The notes under the pieces are model-generated. The model was not told where the DNA came from. It worked only from the letters and a program-made list of their open reading frames with translations, and searched no databases. A DNA stretch of 64,000 nucleotides, from the NCBI RefSeq assembly GCF_018130695.1, contig NZ_JAFCJX010000010.1:186001-250000 (forward strand), in the 5' to 3' direction. This DNA comes from Bradyrhizobium jicamae. GTDB lineage: Bacteria > Pseudomonadota > Alphaproteobacteria > Rhizobiales > Xanthobacteraceae. A program made the position numbers and the translations under genes. Below, one piece after another: positions 31,196 through 40,128 of this stretch; positions within the stretch are counted from its first letter, which is position 1, and every line of letters starts with the position of its first letter.

Positions 31196-33739
31196 TCACA
31201 GCTTGCTCAACAAACCGATGGAGCGGAAGAGAGATGTCCAAAAACCATTTCCGCCAGTCAACCCGTCCAGGCGGGCTCGGGCTTGCGCTTCTCCGGCTTG
31301 AGCCGCCTTGCTGTACCAGGCGATCGCCTGTGCCGTATCCTTGGGAACGCCGAGACCGCTCTCATAGGCCCAGCCCAGATTATATTGAGCCCTGCTGTTA
31401 TTCCGATCGGCGGCGTTGCGGAGCAACTGCACCCCCTTGGTGTAATCCAGCGGCACGCCCCGGCCGTTCACGTACAGCAATCCGAGACTCATCTGGGCCC
31501 AGGCGTCGCCTTGATCGGCCGCCTTTGTGTACCATTGGGCCGCCAACGCTTCGTCGCGCACGACGCCCAGTCCTTCAGCGTAAAGATACCCGACATATCC
31601 CTGGCTGTAGGGATCGCCCTGCTCCGCCGCCAGCTGGAACCAGTGCATGGCCTCGCGATAATCGCGCTCAACGCCGCGACCGCTTTGGTACATGCTGCCG
31701 ACATAGGATTGGGCCTTGCCATTCCCGCTCTCGGCGAATGGTTTGAGCCGCGTCATGGCGAGCTTGTAGTTCTTGGCCAGAAAAGCGTTGACGCCTTCGT
31801 CAAGGTCGGCGCTGACGTCCCGGACATTGGCGGGCGTTTTCGGCGTCTGGCCGATCGGCCCGAATTTGAAGTCCGTGAACTTCTGCAGGCCCGCCTTGAT
31901 CGCCGCGGCGAATTCCGCCGGGCAGACGGCCGTATCAAAGCTGAGCCGCACAACCACGCTTGAGCGCACGGTTCGGCCGTCGATCACGGCGGACCCGCTC
32001 ACGTCGATGCGACCGCTGGCAGCCCCGAAGAGAGTCCGGCCGTTGAGATATCTCCCGTAAATGATCTGCGCCGGCTTTTCGTTGAAATTGGTCCCCTCTG
32101 GAATGGTCAGCGAACTGGTCTCCCGATATTCCAGCGAACGGCAGGGAAACGGCTGGTCGGTCACACCGCCGGTGCTGAGCACCAGCAGCGAGGGTCGCAG
32201 GTCCGTAAGCGGCAGCATCCTGACGCGCGACCATTCCCCGAGTTCGACGGGCTTGGTGATCTGAAATGTCGCGGTGATCGCGTAACTGTCGGACAGATCG
32301 CGCGGGTTTGGAAAGCTGTAGTCCCCGGCGCCGTTCAGCCCGGCCTGCTCGATCAGCCTTTTGGCGGTGTTCGGCCGATCCGTCTTTTCCAGGCCTTGCG
32401 CCAGCGACCGGCCGACCAGGGCTCCAAGCCCGGTGCCGGACAGGATCGAGCGCGCTTGCCGGGTACCGTCGGATGCGAGCGTGTAATCGATCTCCGCGGC
32501 CAGGGTGAAGTGCTCCGGTTTCGACACCGGGATGCGGGCCATCGTGCCCTTGTCGATGTTGAGCGCCGGCTTGCCGGCAAGGCCCGCCGGCAATGCGCCG
32601 AAGGCCAACAGCGACACGGTCGGATCGAGGTACTGATCGATCGCTGGCACATAGACAACGGCATGGTTGAAATTGGGGGTCGCAACTTCAGTGAGTGTGT
32701 ACTGCGTATCGGCGTTCACCGCGACCAGATTGGCCTCGATCCCTTGCGCCGCCAGCAGGGCCTTGAGGATCGTCGCATGCGCCTTGCAATCCCCGTAGCG
32801 CGCCGCGAGCACGGCCGATGCCGGCTGCGAAGTCCAGCCGCCATCTTCAAAGCCGATACCGACGTAGCGGATATTCCGAGCCACCCAATTGTGGATACGC
32901 TCGACCTTGCTGCGTGGATCGGCGGCATCGCCGACGATCTCGTTCGAGAGCGTCCGCAAACCGCCGTCAGGTACGGCCATGGGAGCATTGCGGGCATTCA
33001 GCTCGGCTGCAAAAGCCGCATAATCGGCGAAAGTGCTGACCTCGAAACGCCTGGCTTCGTCGAACGCGTCGGCATCGATCTGGCGTCGGTTCGGCGTCTC
33101 CTGCCTGAAAGCCGCGTGGTGAATGACCCGGTCGCCGAGCCGCGCCTCGCTGTGCTCGACGTTTCGGAGCGCCACATGCAGCGGCCTTGAGGCCGGCCCG
33201 TCGACCGTGACTTCCATCGTCTCGGGCGGCTGGTCTACCGGCTGCATCCAATATTGCGCAAACTCGCCGGCAAACTTCGCGGTCTTCGTCTTGTAGACCA
33301 GATGTCCCTTGATCCTGTCGCCGGCGGCGACGTTCGGATAGGCGATGATCCTGTGCCGCAGCTCGTCGAAATAAGGTGAGGAGATATCTGCAGAAGCGGG
33401 TTGATCGCGGATGGCACGCTCGTCGACTGCGATCACGCTGCCGTCGGCCTTCACGGTGGCCAGTTCACTTGAGGACAATTCGCTGAAGTAGCTATTATAC
33501 GTGACGGTCTGCTGCGCGATTGCCTCCGCTCCCTTCTCGTCGAGCGCCCGGATCTCGAAGTCGAACACGGTCGTGCTCAGACCTTGCTCGTCGAAAGTGA
33601 CGGTGTAGCGGGCGAGCGTCCGCCGCCAGCCTGGATCAACCCAGGCGGGCCCCTGTCCGTTGTCCGTCGGGCCAGCGGCAGCAGCAATGACGGACGTGAT
33701 CAGCCATAGCCACAGAACTGAAACGATACGCGCCGTCAT
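31196..33739 (-). CDS. DUF3857 / transglutaminase-like / Sel1-repeat fusion protein
   Basis: 847 residues. After a signal peptide (to about residue 22) comes a DUF3857 domain (about 50-230), then a transglutaminase core with the triad C318 (RYGDCKAHAT), H359 (FNHAVVYVP) and D372 (YLDPT). Then comes a linker and about four Sel1 repeats from about 660 to 825 (AMHWFQLAAEQGD, AAQWYTKAADQGD, GVQLLRNAADRN, AIAWYSKAAQAGE). DUF3857-transglutaminase proteins are common in bacteria; a Sel1 tail suggests a protein partner. It is likely periplasmic. The function is unknown. Confidence 0.85.
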   Translation of the reverse strand: MTARIVSVLWLWLITSVIAAAAGPTDNGQGPAWVDPGWRRTLARYTVTFDEQGLSTTVFDFEIRALDEKGAEAIAQQTVTYNSYFSELSSSELATVKADGSVIAVDERAIRDQPASADISSPYFDELRHRIIAYPNVAAGDRIKGHLVYKTKTAKFAGEFAQYWMQPVDQPPETMEVTVDGPASRPLHVALRNVEHSEARLGDRVIHHAAFRQETPNRRQIDADAFDEARRFEVSTFADYAAFAAELNARNAPMAVPDGGLRTLSNEIVGDAADPRSKVERIHNWVARNIRYVGIGFEDGGWTSQPASAVLAARYGDCKAHATILKALLAAQGIEANLVAVNADTQYTLTEVATPNFNHAVVYVPAIDQYLDPTVSLLAFGALPAGLAGKPALNIDKGTMARIPVSKPEHFTLAAEIDYTLASDGTRQARSILSGTGLGALVGRSLAQGLEKTDRPNTAKRLIEQAGLNGAGDYSFPNPRDLSDSYAITATFQITKPVELGEWSRVRMLPLTDLRPSLLVLSTGGVTDQPFPCRSLEYRETSSLTIPEGTNFNEKPAQIIYGRYLNGRTLFGAASGRIDVSGSAVIDGRTVRSSVVVRLSFDTAVCPAEFAAAIKAGLQKFTDFKFGPIGQTPKTPANVRDVSADLDEGVNAFLAKNYKLAMTRLKPFAESGNGKAQSYVGSMYQSGRGVERDYREAMHWFQLAAEQGDPYSQGYVGYLYAEGLGVVRDEALAAQWYTKAADQGDAWAQMSLGLLYVNGRGVPLDYTKGVQLLRNAADRNNSRAQYNLGWAYESGLGVPKDTAQAIAWYSKAAQAGEAQARARLDGLTGGNGFWTSLFRSIGLLSKL

Positions 33740-33868
33740 ATTCCCGGAAGCCCCGCAGCCAGGCGTTATGCCGGTCGTTCAGCTAGCACCCGGAAATTAC
33801 TGGAGCCTCCCGGAGATAGAACAAATTTTATTTTCCCTCAGAAAGTGCGGAAGCTGTGTCGGGCGGCG

Positions 33869-34399
33869 TCAAACCACCCGCCAGATCCATTCGACGGCGT
33901 GCGCGATGACGTCGCCGAACAGCAGCAGCGCCGCCGACCAGACCAGCGCCGAGACGAAGTTGGCGATCTGAAACTGCCAGTACGACATCTCGAAGATGCC
34001 GGCGGCGAGCGGCACCGAGGCACGGAGCGGTCCGAAGAAGCGGCCGATGAAGATCGAGGGCACGCCCCATTTCTTCACGAAGGCCTCGCCGCGCGGCAGG
34101 ATCTCCGGATAGCGCGACAGCGGCCACATCTGGGCGACGTGCTCCTTGTAGCGATAGCCGAACCAGTAGGAGACCCAGTCGCCGAGCGCAGCGCCAATGC
34201 CGCCGGCGATCCAGATCGGCCAGAACGAGATGCCGCTGACGCCGATCAGCGCGCCGATCGCGACCAAGGCGCCCCAGGCCGGGACCAACAGCGAGATGAA
34301 GGCGAGCGATTCCCCGAACGCCAGCAGCATGACGATCGGCGCCGCCCAAGCCTGGTGGTTGCGCACGAAATCAGCCAAGGCGCGCGCAAAATCTTCCAT
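33869..34399 (-). CDS. DedA-family membrane protein
   Basis: 176 residues from MEDFARALADF, with several hydrophobic helices and the DedA signatures E-x-x-x-F (FGESLAFISLLVPAW), G-x-x-x-GDWVSYWFGYRY and FIGRFFGPLRASVPLAAG. DedA proteins include undecaprenyl-phosphate translocases (UptA) and are needed for envelope integrity. It is shorter than E. coli members (about 200-220). It is divergent from parE. Confidence 0.9.
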   Translation of the reverse strand: MEDFARALADFVRNHQAWAAPIVMLLAFGESLAFISLLVPAWGALVAIGALIGVSGISFWPIWIAGGIGAALGDWVSYWFGYRYKEHVAQMWPLSRYPEILPRGEAFVKKWGVPSIFIGRFFGPLRASVPLAAGIFEMSYWQFQIANFVSALVWSAALLLFGDVIAHAVEWIWRVV

Positions 34400-34646
34400 T
34401 CCCTTGAATGCCTTCCCGCCCGTTATGCCCCGTGCCCCCCGGATCGGTTCCCGAGACCGGTTCCGAGGCTCGCCCAACAGCTAAGCCAGCCCGTTGGCCG
34501 GCTTCAAGTCACAAAGGCCGGCTTCGGGCGTGATTTCCCCGACCGTTCCTGCCATAAGCCCGGCCCGGTCACCTTTTAAACCCAACCGTGGCATAGTCAG
34601 AGCAACCGATTCGTCGCGCCCCTGATCGCGCCATACTTGAAGAACC

Positions 34647-36707
34647 ATGTCCAAATCATTGAAATCAGCTGCCAAAAGCAAGTCCAATGACGATTTGTTC
34701 GGAGCGCAGGAACCCAAGGGTCGGGCGCCGCTGAAGGTCGCCTCCCGCGGCGGAGGCGGCGCGGAGGACGGCTACACGGCGGCCGACATCGAGGTGCTCG
34801 AGGGCCTTGAGCCGGTCCGTCGCCGGCCCGGCATGTACATCGGCGGCACCGACGAAAAGGCGCTGCATCATCTGTTCGCCGAGGTCATCGACAACTCGAT
34901 GGACGAAGCGCTGGCCGGCCACGCCACCTTCATTGAGGTGGAACTGACCGCCGACGGCTTCCTCACCGTCACCGACAACGGCCGCGGCATTCCCGTCGAT
35001 CCCCATCCCAAATTTCCGAAGAAGTCGGCGCTCGAAGTCATCATGTGCACGCTGCACTCCGGCGGCAAGTTCGACTCCAAGGTCTACGAGACCTCGGGCG
35101 GCCTGCACGGTGTCGGCGTCTCCGTGGTCAACGCCCTCTCCTCGCGGCTCGAGGTCGAGGTCGCGCGCAGCCAGAAACTCTACCGGATGACGTTCGAGCG
35201 CGGCCATCCCAAGGGCAAGCTGGAAGACCTCGGCAAGATCAACAACCGCCGCGGCACCCGCATCCGCTTCAAGCCGGACACCGACATCTTCGGCGCCAAA
35301 GCCGCATTCAAGCCGCAGCGCCTGTTCAAGATGACGCGCTCGAAGGCCTATCTGTTCGGCGGCGTCGAGATCCGCTGGCGCTGCGATCCGGAGCTGCTGA
35401 AGGGTGTCGAGGACGTTACGCCGGAGGCCACGTTCCACTTCCCGGGCGGCCTGAAGGACTATCTCGCAGCGGCGATCCACGCCGACACGTTGGTGCATCA
35501 GGACATCTTCTCCGGCAAGTCCGGCCGCAACGGCGCGCATGGCGCCTGCGAATGGGCTGTGGCGTGGACCGCTGACGCCGACGGCTTCCTGTCCTCCTAC
35601 ACCAACACCGTGCCGACGCCGGACGGCGGCACCCACGAATCCGGCTTCCGCAGCGCGCTGCTGCGCGGCCTGAAGGACCACGCCGAGCGCATCGGCCAGG
35701 GCAAGCGCGCCGCGCCCATCACCTCGGAAGACGTGATGGTCGGTGCGGCCGCGATGTTGTCCGTGTTCGTGCGTGAACCCGAATTCCAGGGTCAGACCAA
35801 GGATCGCCTCGCCACCGCCGAGGCGCAGAAGATCGTCGAGCAGGCGATCAAGGATCCGTTCGACCACTGGCTCTCGGGCAATCCGGTGCAGGCCAACCGT
35901 CTGCTGGATTTCGTCGTTGACCGCGCCGAAGAGCGGGTGCGCCGCCGTCAGGAGAAGGAGACGGCGCGCAAGACCGCCACCAAGAAGCTGCGCCTGCCCG
36001 GCAAGCTCACCGACTGCACGAACACCGCAGCCGAAGGCTCCGAGCTCTTCATCGTCGAAGGCGACTCGGCCGGCGGCACCGCCAAGCATGCGCGCAACCG
36101 CGAGACCCAGGCGATCCTGCCCCTGCGCGGCAAAATCCTCAACGTCGCCTCCGCGGGCAAGGACAAGCTGACCGCCAACCAGCAATTGTCCGATTTGATG
36201 ATGGCGATCGGCTGCGGCACCGGCGCGCATTACCGCGAAGAGGATCTGCGCTATCAGCGCATCATCATCATGACCGACGCCGACGTCGACGGCGCCCATA
36301 TCGCCTCGTTGCTGATCACCTTCTTCTACCGGCAGACGCCGCGGTTGATCGACGAGGGCCATCTCTATCTGGCCGTGCCGCCGCTCTATAAGCTGACGGT
36401 CGGCACCAAATCGGTCTATGCGCGCGACGACGTACACAAGGACGAGTTGATCAAGACCTCGTTCAACGCCAACGCCAAGGTCGAGATCAGCCGCTTCAAA
36501 GGCCTCGGCGAGATGAACTCGGAGCAGCTCAAGCAAACCACGATGGATCCGGCCAGGCGGACCCTGCTGCGCGTGGTCCTGCTGGCCGACGATCGGGAAG
36601 GCACGGCCGATTCTGTCGAGCGGCTGATGGGCACCAAGGCTGAGGCACGCTTTGCCTTCATCACCGACAAGGCCGAATTCGCCAGCGACGACCAGCTCGA
36701 CGTCTAG
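34647..36707 (+). CDS. parE: DNA topoisomerase IV subunit B
   Basis: 686 residues: GHKL ATPase (EVIDNSMDEALAG, DNGRGIPVDPH, GGLHGVGVSVVNALS), transducer, and TOPRIM domain with EGDSAGG and the DADVDGAHI metal-binding Asp residues. The ParE-type start (YTAADIEVLEGLEPVRRRPGMYIGG) and short insert-free C-terminus distinguish it from GyrB. With ParC it decatenates replicated chromosomes. A strong terminator follows at 36737. Confidence 0.94.
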   Translation: MSKSLKSAAKSKSNDDLFGAQEPKGRAPLKVASRGGGGAEDGYTAADIEVLEGLEPVRRRPGMYIGGTDEKALHHLFAEVIDNSMDEALAGHATFIEVELTADGFLTVTDNGRGIPVDPHPKFPKKSALEVIMCTLHSGGKFDSKVYETSGGLHGVGVSVVNALSSRLEVEVARSQKLYRMTFERGHPKGKLEDLGKINNRRGTRIRFKPDTDIFGAKAAFKPQRLFKMTRSKAYLFGGVEIRWRCDPELLKGVEDVTPEATFHFPGGLKDYLAAAIHADTLVHQDIFSGKSGRNGAHGACEWAVAWTADADGFLSSYTNTVPTPDGGTHESGFRSALLRGLKDHAERIGQGKRAAPITSEDVMVGAAAMLSVFVREPEFQGQTKDRLATAEAQKIVEQAIKDPFDHWLSGNPVQANRLLDFVVDRAEERVRRRQEKETARKTATKKLRLPGKLTDCTNTAAEGSELFIVEGDSAGGTAKHARNRETQAILPLRGKILNVASAGKDKLTANQQLSDLMMAIGCGTGAHYREEDLRYQRIIIMTDADVDGAHIASLLITFFYRQTPRLIDEGHLYLAVPPLYKLTVGTKSVYARDDVHKDELIKTSFNANAKVEISRFKGLGEMNSEQLKQTTMDPARRTLLRVVLLADDREGTADSVERLMGTKAEARFAFITDKAEFASDDQLDV

Positions 36708-36736
36708 GCACGAAGTATTTGATTTCTTAGCATTTT

Positions 36737-36771
36737 CCGGCCGCCAGCGATGCTGGCGGCCGGATTTTTTT
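36737..36771 (+). terminator. Intrinsic terminator of parE
   Basis: A 12-bp perfect stem (CCGGCCGCCAGC and GCTGGCGGCCGG) with a three-base loop, followed by an A and seven T residues. Confidence 0.9.
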
Positions 36772-36934
36772 GGACTCCGCGACATGAGCCCGGCGGCTTC
36801 GTTTCCGGACGGTTGTGTCTCGCCAGCAACAGCATTTTCGCGCGAACCGCGTATAGTCGGGACATCGAATTACGGAATCGGTGCGAGCGCACCGGGTGTG
36901 CGAACCGCGAAAAACTGAAGTTGGGGAATTCAAT

Positions 36935-37699
36935 ATGAAAAAGTTTCTTCTTGCTCTGACTGCGGTCGCGGCATTCACCGGATCGGCCTCTGCTGCCGAC
37001 CTCGCGGCTCGTCCCTACACCAAGGCTCCGATCGCGGCTCCGGTGGCCTACAGCTGGACCGGCTGCTATCTCGGCGCCGGCGGCGGCGGCGCCATGACCA
37101 ACAACGACTCCAACCTTGTGGACCCTGCGACTGGCCTTGCTTTCACCGGTAACGTTACGAGTGGCGCGCGTGGCTGGTTCGGCACGGTTCAGGGCGGCTG
37201 CGACTATCAGTTCAACAACTGGGTTGTTGGTGCCTTTGCCGACTATGACTTCATGGACGTCAAGGGTGACACCGGTATCTTCCCGGGTCTGAACGGCAGC
37301 CAGAAGCAGGATTGGCAGTGGGCGGTCGGTGGCCGTGTTGGCTATCTCGTCCTGCCGCAGTTGCTGACCTACGTCTCGGGTGGCTACACCCAGGCTCACT
37401 GGAAGTCGACGACGCTCAATGCCTTCGGCGTCGGTGACGTCGGGATTGCGCCCGGCTACACCAGGAGCGGCTGGTTCATCGGCACCGGCGACGAGTACGC
37501 TCTGAACTTCCTCCCCGGCCTGTTCTGGAAGACCGAGTATCGCTATTCGGAATTCGACCGCGCAACGGTTGGAATTACCGATCTCGCCGGGGTTCCGGTC
37601 GGCGTGAATTCGGTCCAGAAGCAGCGCGAGCACAGCGTTCGCTCCGAGCTCGTCTACCGCTTCAACTGGGGCGGTGGCCCGGTCGTCGCCAAGTACTGA
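36935..37699 (+). CDS. Omp25/RopB-like outer membrane beta-barrel protein
   Basis: 254 residues: signal peptide MKKFLLALTAVAAFTGSASAA, mature start DLAARPYTKAP and an eight-strand-like barrel ending in a terminal aromatic strand (YRFNWGGGPVVAKY). Family members are abundant small outer membrane proteins of rhizobia and Brucella. Codon use is highly optimised, suggesting strong expression. The ATG at 36935 is preceded by TTGGGGA. It shares the mature N-terminal motif with the protein at 39183-39953, so the two are paralogues. Confidence 0.88.
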   Translation: MKKFLLALTAVAAFTGSASAADLAARPYTKAPIAAPVAYSWTGCYLGAGGGGAMTNNDSNLVDPATGLAFTGNVTSGARGWFGTVQGGCDYQFNNWVVGAFADYDFMDVKGDTGIFPGLNGSQKQDWQWAVGGRVGYLVLPQLLTYVSGGYTQAHWKSTTLNAFGVGDVGIAPGYTRSGWFIGTGDEYALNFLPGLFWKTEYRYSEFDRATVGITDLAGVPVGVNSVQKQREHSVRSELVYRFNWGGGPVVAKY

Positions 37700-37723
37700 T
37701 CTCTGCTGAATACCAAGCAGCTG

Positions 37724-37753
37724 AAAAGCCCCGGCATCGTCCGGGGCTTTTTT
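37724..37753 (+). terminator. Intrinsic terminator of the first Omp25-like gene
   Basis: AAAAGCCCCGG, six-base loop, CCGGGGC, then a run of seven T residues. Its A-rich left arm makes it usable from both directions. Confidence 0.9.
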
Positions 37754-37763
37754 GTTGGCTAGT

Positions 37764-37870
37764 CGTGGTGGATCGCGCTTCTCATAATAGTCGCGCCACA
37801 TCCCAGTCTCCAGCCGCGCAATCCCGGCCGGATCGAAGGCCCGCAGATCGGCCTGCTGGCCATGCAGCAC
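37764..37870 (-). pseudogene. Possible remnant of a minus-strand gene
   Basis: Reading the minus strand from about 37870, the peptide contains LRAFDPAGIARLETGMWRDYYEKR, which looks like natural helical protein rather than shadow translation. It resembles the beginning of alphaproteobacterial proteins with a WRxYYEKR pattern. The coding character stops at the terminator of the neighbouring porin. Upstream, a different frame carries a hydrophobic stretch (IVAILTGSGVAVALCAAW). I read it as a truncated, frame-broken gene start. This is weak without a search. Confidence 0.35.
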
Positions 37871-38061
37871 AGAGGGCGACGGCGACGCCCGAGCCCGTCA
37901 GTATCGCGACAATCGCCCTGCGACACATCACTGGGCCTCCGTGGCATGATCCAGCCTGGATCTTGCCGATCCGGCCGATCATCTGTTCGTTCGACGGCTA
38001 CGGACGCCCTCGGCAACGGTTTCCCATTGCATCATCGTTACCGCCCCGGAGGAAAATACCA
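37871..38061. other. Intergenic region before the 61-aa membrane protein
   Basis: Apart from the possible remnant described above, I see no intact gene between the porin terminator and 38062. The segment ends with a strong ribosome site (GGAGG at 38049-38053). Confidence 0.4.
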
Positions 38062-38247
38062 ATGCGCTCGCTTCTTCTGGTGCTCGGCCTGATCGGCCTT
38101 GCGATTGGACTGCTGTGGATCGGCCAGGGCCTCGGCGTGATCGCCTGGCCGGCGTCGAGCTTCATGATCAACCAGATGGAATGGGCGCGCTATGGCGCCG
38201 CACTGGCGGCCGTCAGCCTGATCCTGATCTGGCAGAGCCGGCGTTGA
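38062..38247 (+). CDS. Small membrane protein (61 aa), unknown
   Basis: A 61-residue ORF with an excellent ribosome site (GGAGGAAAA) and two hydrophobic helices (LLLVLGLIGLAIGLLWIGQGLGVI and YGAALAAVSLILIW), separated by a short polar loop with INQMEW. Small proteins of this shape are frequent in Bradyrhizobium and unnamed. The SDR gene follows 45 bases downstream and may be co-transcribed. Confidence 0.72.
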   Translation: MRSLLLVLGLIGLAIGLLWIGQGLGVIAWPASSFMINQMEWARYGAALAAVSLILIWQSRR

Positions 38248-38292
38248 TCGGGCACACTCCCCCGTACCCTCACATCACAGCGGATAACAACA

Positions 38293-39063
38293 ATGAAAAA
38301 AGCACCGTTCGATCTCTCAGGCAAAGTCGCAGTCGTCACCGGCGGCAATGGCGGCATCGGGCTCGGCATGGCGCGCGGCTTCGCCGACGCGGGCGCGACC
38401 ATCGCAGTCGTCGGCCGCAACGAGACGAAGTCGCGATCGGCCGTCGAAGAGCTGACCCAACGCGGCGCCAAGGCGATCGCGGTGACGACCGACGTGACCG
38501 ACCGGGCCGCGGTATCAGCCATGGTCGCGCGCGTCGTCAAGGAGCTCGGCCGGATCGACATCCTCGTCAACAATGCCGGCATGAGCATCCGCAAGCCGCC
38601 GCACGAGCTCGAGATCGAGGAATGGAGCAAGGTGATCGACACCAACCTCACCAGCGCGTTCGTCTGCTCGAAGGCGGCCTATCCGGCGCTGAAGGCATCC
38701 GGCGCGGGCAAGGTCATCAACATCGGCTCGATGATGTCGATCTTCGGCGCGAGCTTCGCACCGGCCTATGCGGCGAGCAAAGGCGGCATCGTGCAGTTCA
38801 CCCGTGCCTGCGCCAATGCCTGGGCGCCCGACAACATCCAGGTCAATGCCATCCTGCCCGGCTGGATCGATACCGATCTGACGAAAGGCGCACGTCAGCA
38901 GGTGGCCGGTCTCCACGAGCGTGTGCTGGCGCGCACGCCGGCGGCCCGCTGGGGCGCGATCGACGATTTCGCAGGAATCGCCGTCTTCCTGGCCTCGCCG
39001 GCGTCCGACTTCGTCACCGGCACTGCGATTCCCGTCGACGGCGGCTATTCGATCATGGCGTGA
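38293..39063 (+). CDS. Short-chain dehydrogenase/reductase (KduD-like)
   Basis: A 256-residue classical SDR: TGGNGGIG at 16-23, N93-N94-A-G, Ser146, Y159 and K163 (YAASK). R42 after beta 2 (VVGRNE) points to NADP or mixed cofactor use. The overall pattern is near 2-deoxy-D-gluconate 3-dehydrogenase and gluconate 5-dehydrogenase types. No sugar-acid catabolic genes lie nearby, so the substrate is open. A family A repeat starts at its stop codon. Confidence 0.88.
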   Translation: MKKAPFDLSGKVAVVTGGNGGIGLGMARGFADAGATIAVVGRNETKSRSAVEELTQRGAKAIAVTTDVTDRAAVSAMVARVVKELGRIDILVNNAGMSIRKPPHELEIEEWSKVIDTNLTSAFVCSKAAYPALKASGAGKVINIGSMMSIFGASFAPAYAASKGGIVQFTRACANAWAPDNIQVNAILPGWIDTDLTKGARQQVAGLHERVLARTPAARWGAIDDFAGIAVFLASPASDFVTGTAIPVDGGYSIMA

Positions 39064-39110
39064 GCATGATCCGGAAAAGTGCGAAGCGGTTTTCCGAAAA
39101 GATCATGCTC
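39062..39110. repeat. Dispersed palindromic repeat, family A (copy 2)
   Basis: GAGCATGATCCGGAAAA and TTTTCCGAAAAGATCATGCTC flank GTGCGAAGCGG. It begins inside the stop codon of the SDR gene and is almost identical to the copy at 8664-8711. Confidence 0.85.
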
Positions 39111-39133
39111 CAATAAGAAATCTTCACCCAAAC

Positions 39134-39162
39134 AAAAAGCCCCGGCGGTGCCGGGGCTTTTT
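39134..39162. terminator. Bidirectional intrinsic terminator (porin 2 / SDR)
   Basis: AAAAAGCCCCGG, loop CGGTG, CCGGGGCTTTTT. It lies between convergent genes. The core stem is nearly the same as that at 37724-37753. Confidence 0.9.
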
Positions 39163-39182
39163 CAATGCGTTGACGTCGAGGC

Positions 39183-39953
39183 TCAGTAGCGCGCGACGAC
39201 GGGGCCGTCGAACTTGTAGCTGGCGCGGAACACCGCCCACTGGATGTCGCGCGGCTTGGCGTCGAACGTGTAGGTCCCGGCCGCGCTGCCTGCGAGCTGA
39301 TAGCTCTGGCTCTCGAAGGCGGCGTAGTTGTACTCGACGCCGACGATCCAGTTGCGGGTGATGCCATATTCCCAACCGGCGCCAACGGTCCAGCCGTTGG
39401 CCCAGTGGGTCTGGCTCCCTGAGCCAGTCGTCGGCACGTTGTCGACGACGGACAGGCGATTGTTCACGCCGGCATAGCCGCCCTTGACGTAGAACAGATT
39501 GTTGTTCACGGCGATGCCGGCGCGGCCGACCACGGTCGCGAGCAGATTGGTGCGCCAGCTGAACACGTCATCACCTGCGCCGAACACGGTGTTGTTGACG
39601 GTGCCGGAATTGTTCAGGCCGGCGAGCGTGCCTTCGAGACCGAACACGACGTTGTTGGCCTGCCAGTTGTAGCCGATCTGGCCGCCGCCGATTATGCCCG
39701 AGCCGCGCTGACGATAGCCCTGGCCCGGCGCGAGATCGCCGAAGATCGTGGTGTTGGCGGAGTTGACCCACTGCTCGTTGGTCGAGGCGCCACCGATGTG
39801 GCCACCGACATAGAAGCCGGACCAGTTGTAGATCGAGTCGATATAGGCCGGAGCCTTGGTGTAGGGACGCGCCGCGAGATCGGCGGCGGTAGCAGCGCTG
39901 ACACCGAGCGCGGTGGTGGCGGCCAAAGCAGCAATCATTTTCGCACGAAACAT
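39183..39953 (-). CDS. Omp25/RopB-like outer membrane beta-barrel protein (paralogue)
   Basis: 256 residues from MFRAKMIAALAATTALGVSAATA (signal peptide), mature start ADLAARPYTKAPAYIDSIYNWSGFYVGGHIGG, and a barrel ending VFRASYKFDGPVVARY. It shares the mature N-terminal motif and C-terminal strand pattern with the porin at 36935-37699 but points the other way. The start at 39953 is preferred over a further in-frame Met five codons upstream. Confidence 0.88.
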   Translation of the reverse strand: MFRAKMIAALAATTALGVSAATAADLAARPYTKAPAYIDSIYNWSGFYVGGHIGGASTNEQWVNSANTTIFGDLAPGQGYRQRGSGIIGGGQIGYNWQANNVVFGLEGTLAGLNNSGTVNNTVFGAGDDVFSWRTNLLATVVGRAGIAVNNNLFYVKGGYAGVNNRLSVVDNVPTTGSGSQTHWANGWTVGAGWEYGITRNWIVGVEYNYAAFESQSYQLAGSAAGTYTFDAKPRDIQWAVFRASYKFDGPVVARY

Positions 39954-40128
39954 TTTTGCACCCCTCATTGTTCGCTGGGTGCAGCTTTCCCAGAGAGACC
40001 CTTACCAATCGAAAACAACCGTACCGCGCGCGCTTGAATCTGCGCGCATGCGCCTTGAATCCTGTCGCGTGTTGCAGTCGCGCAACCCTTTGCGGTCAAC
40101 TTAACCGCGCATTATCCTTGACGGTTTG

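Noticed and set aside
34665..36785. Long minus-strand open frame opposite parE
   Set aside because: Antisense shadow of a strongly conserved gene; no motifs.
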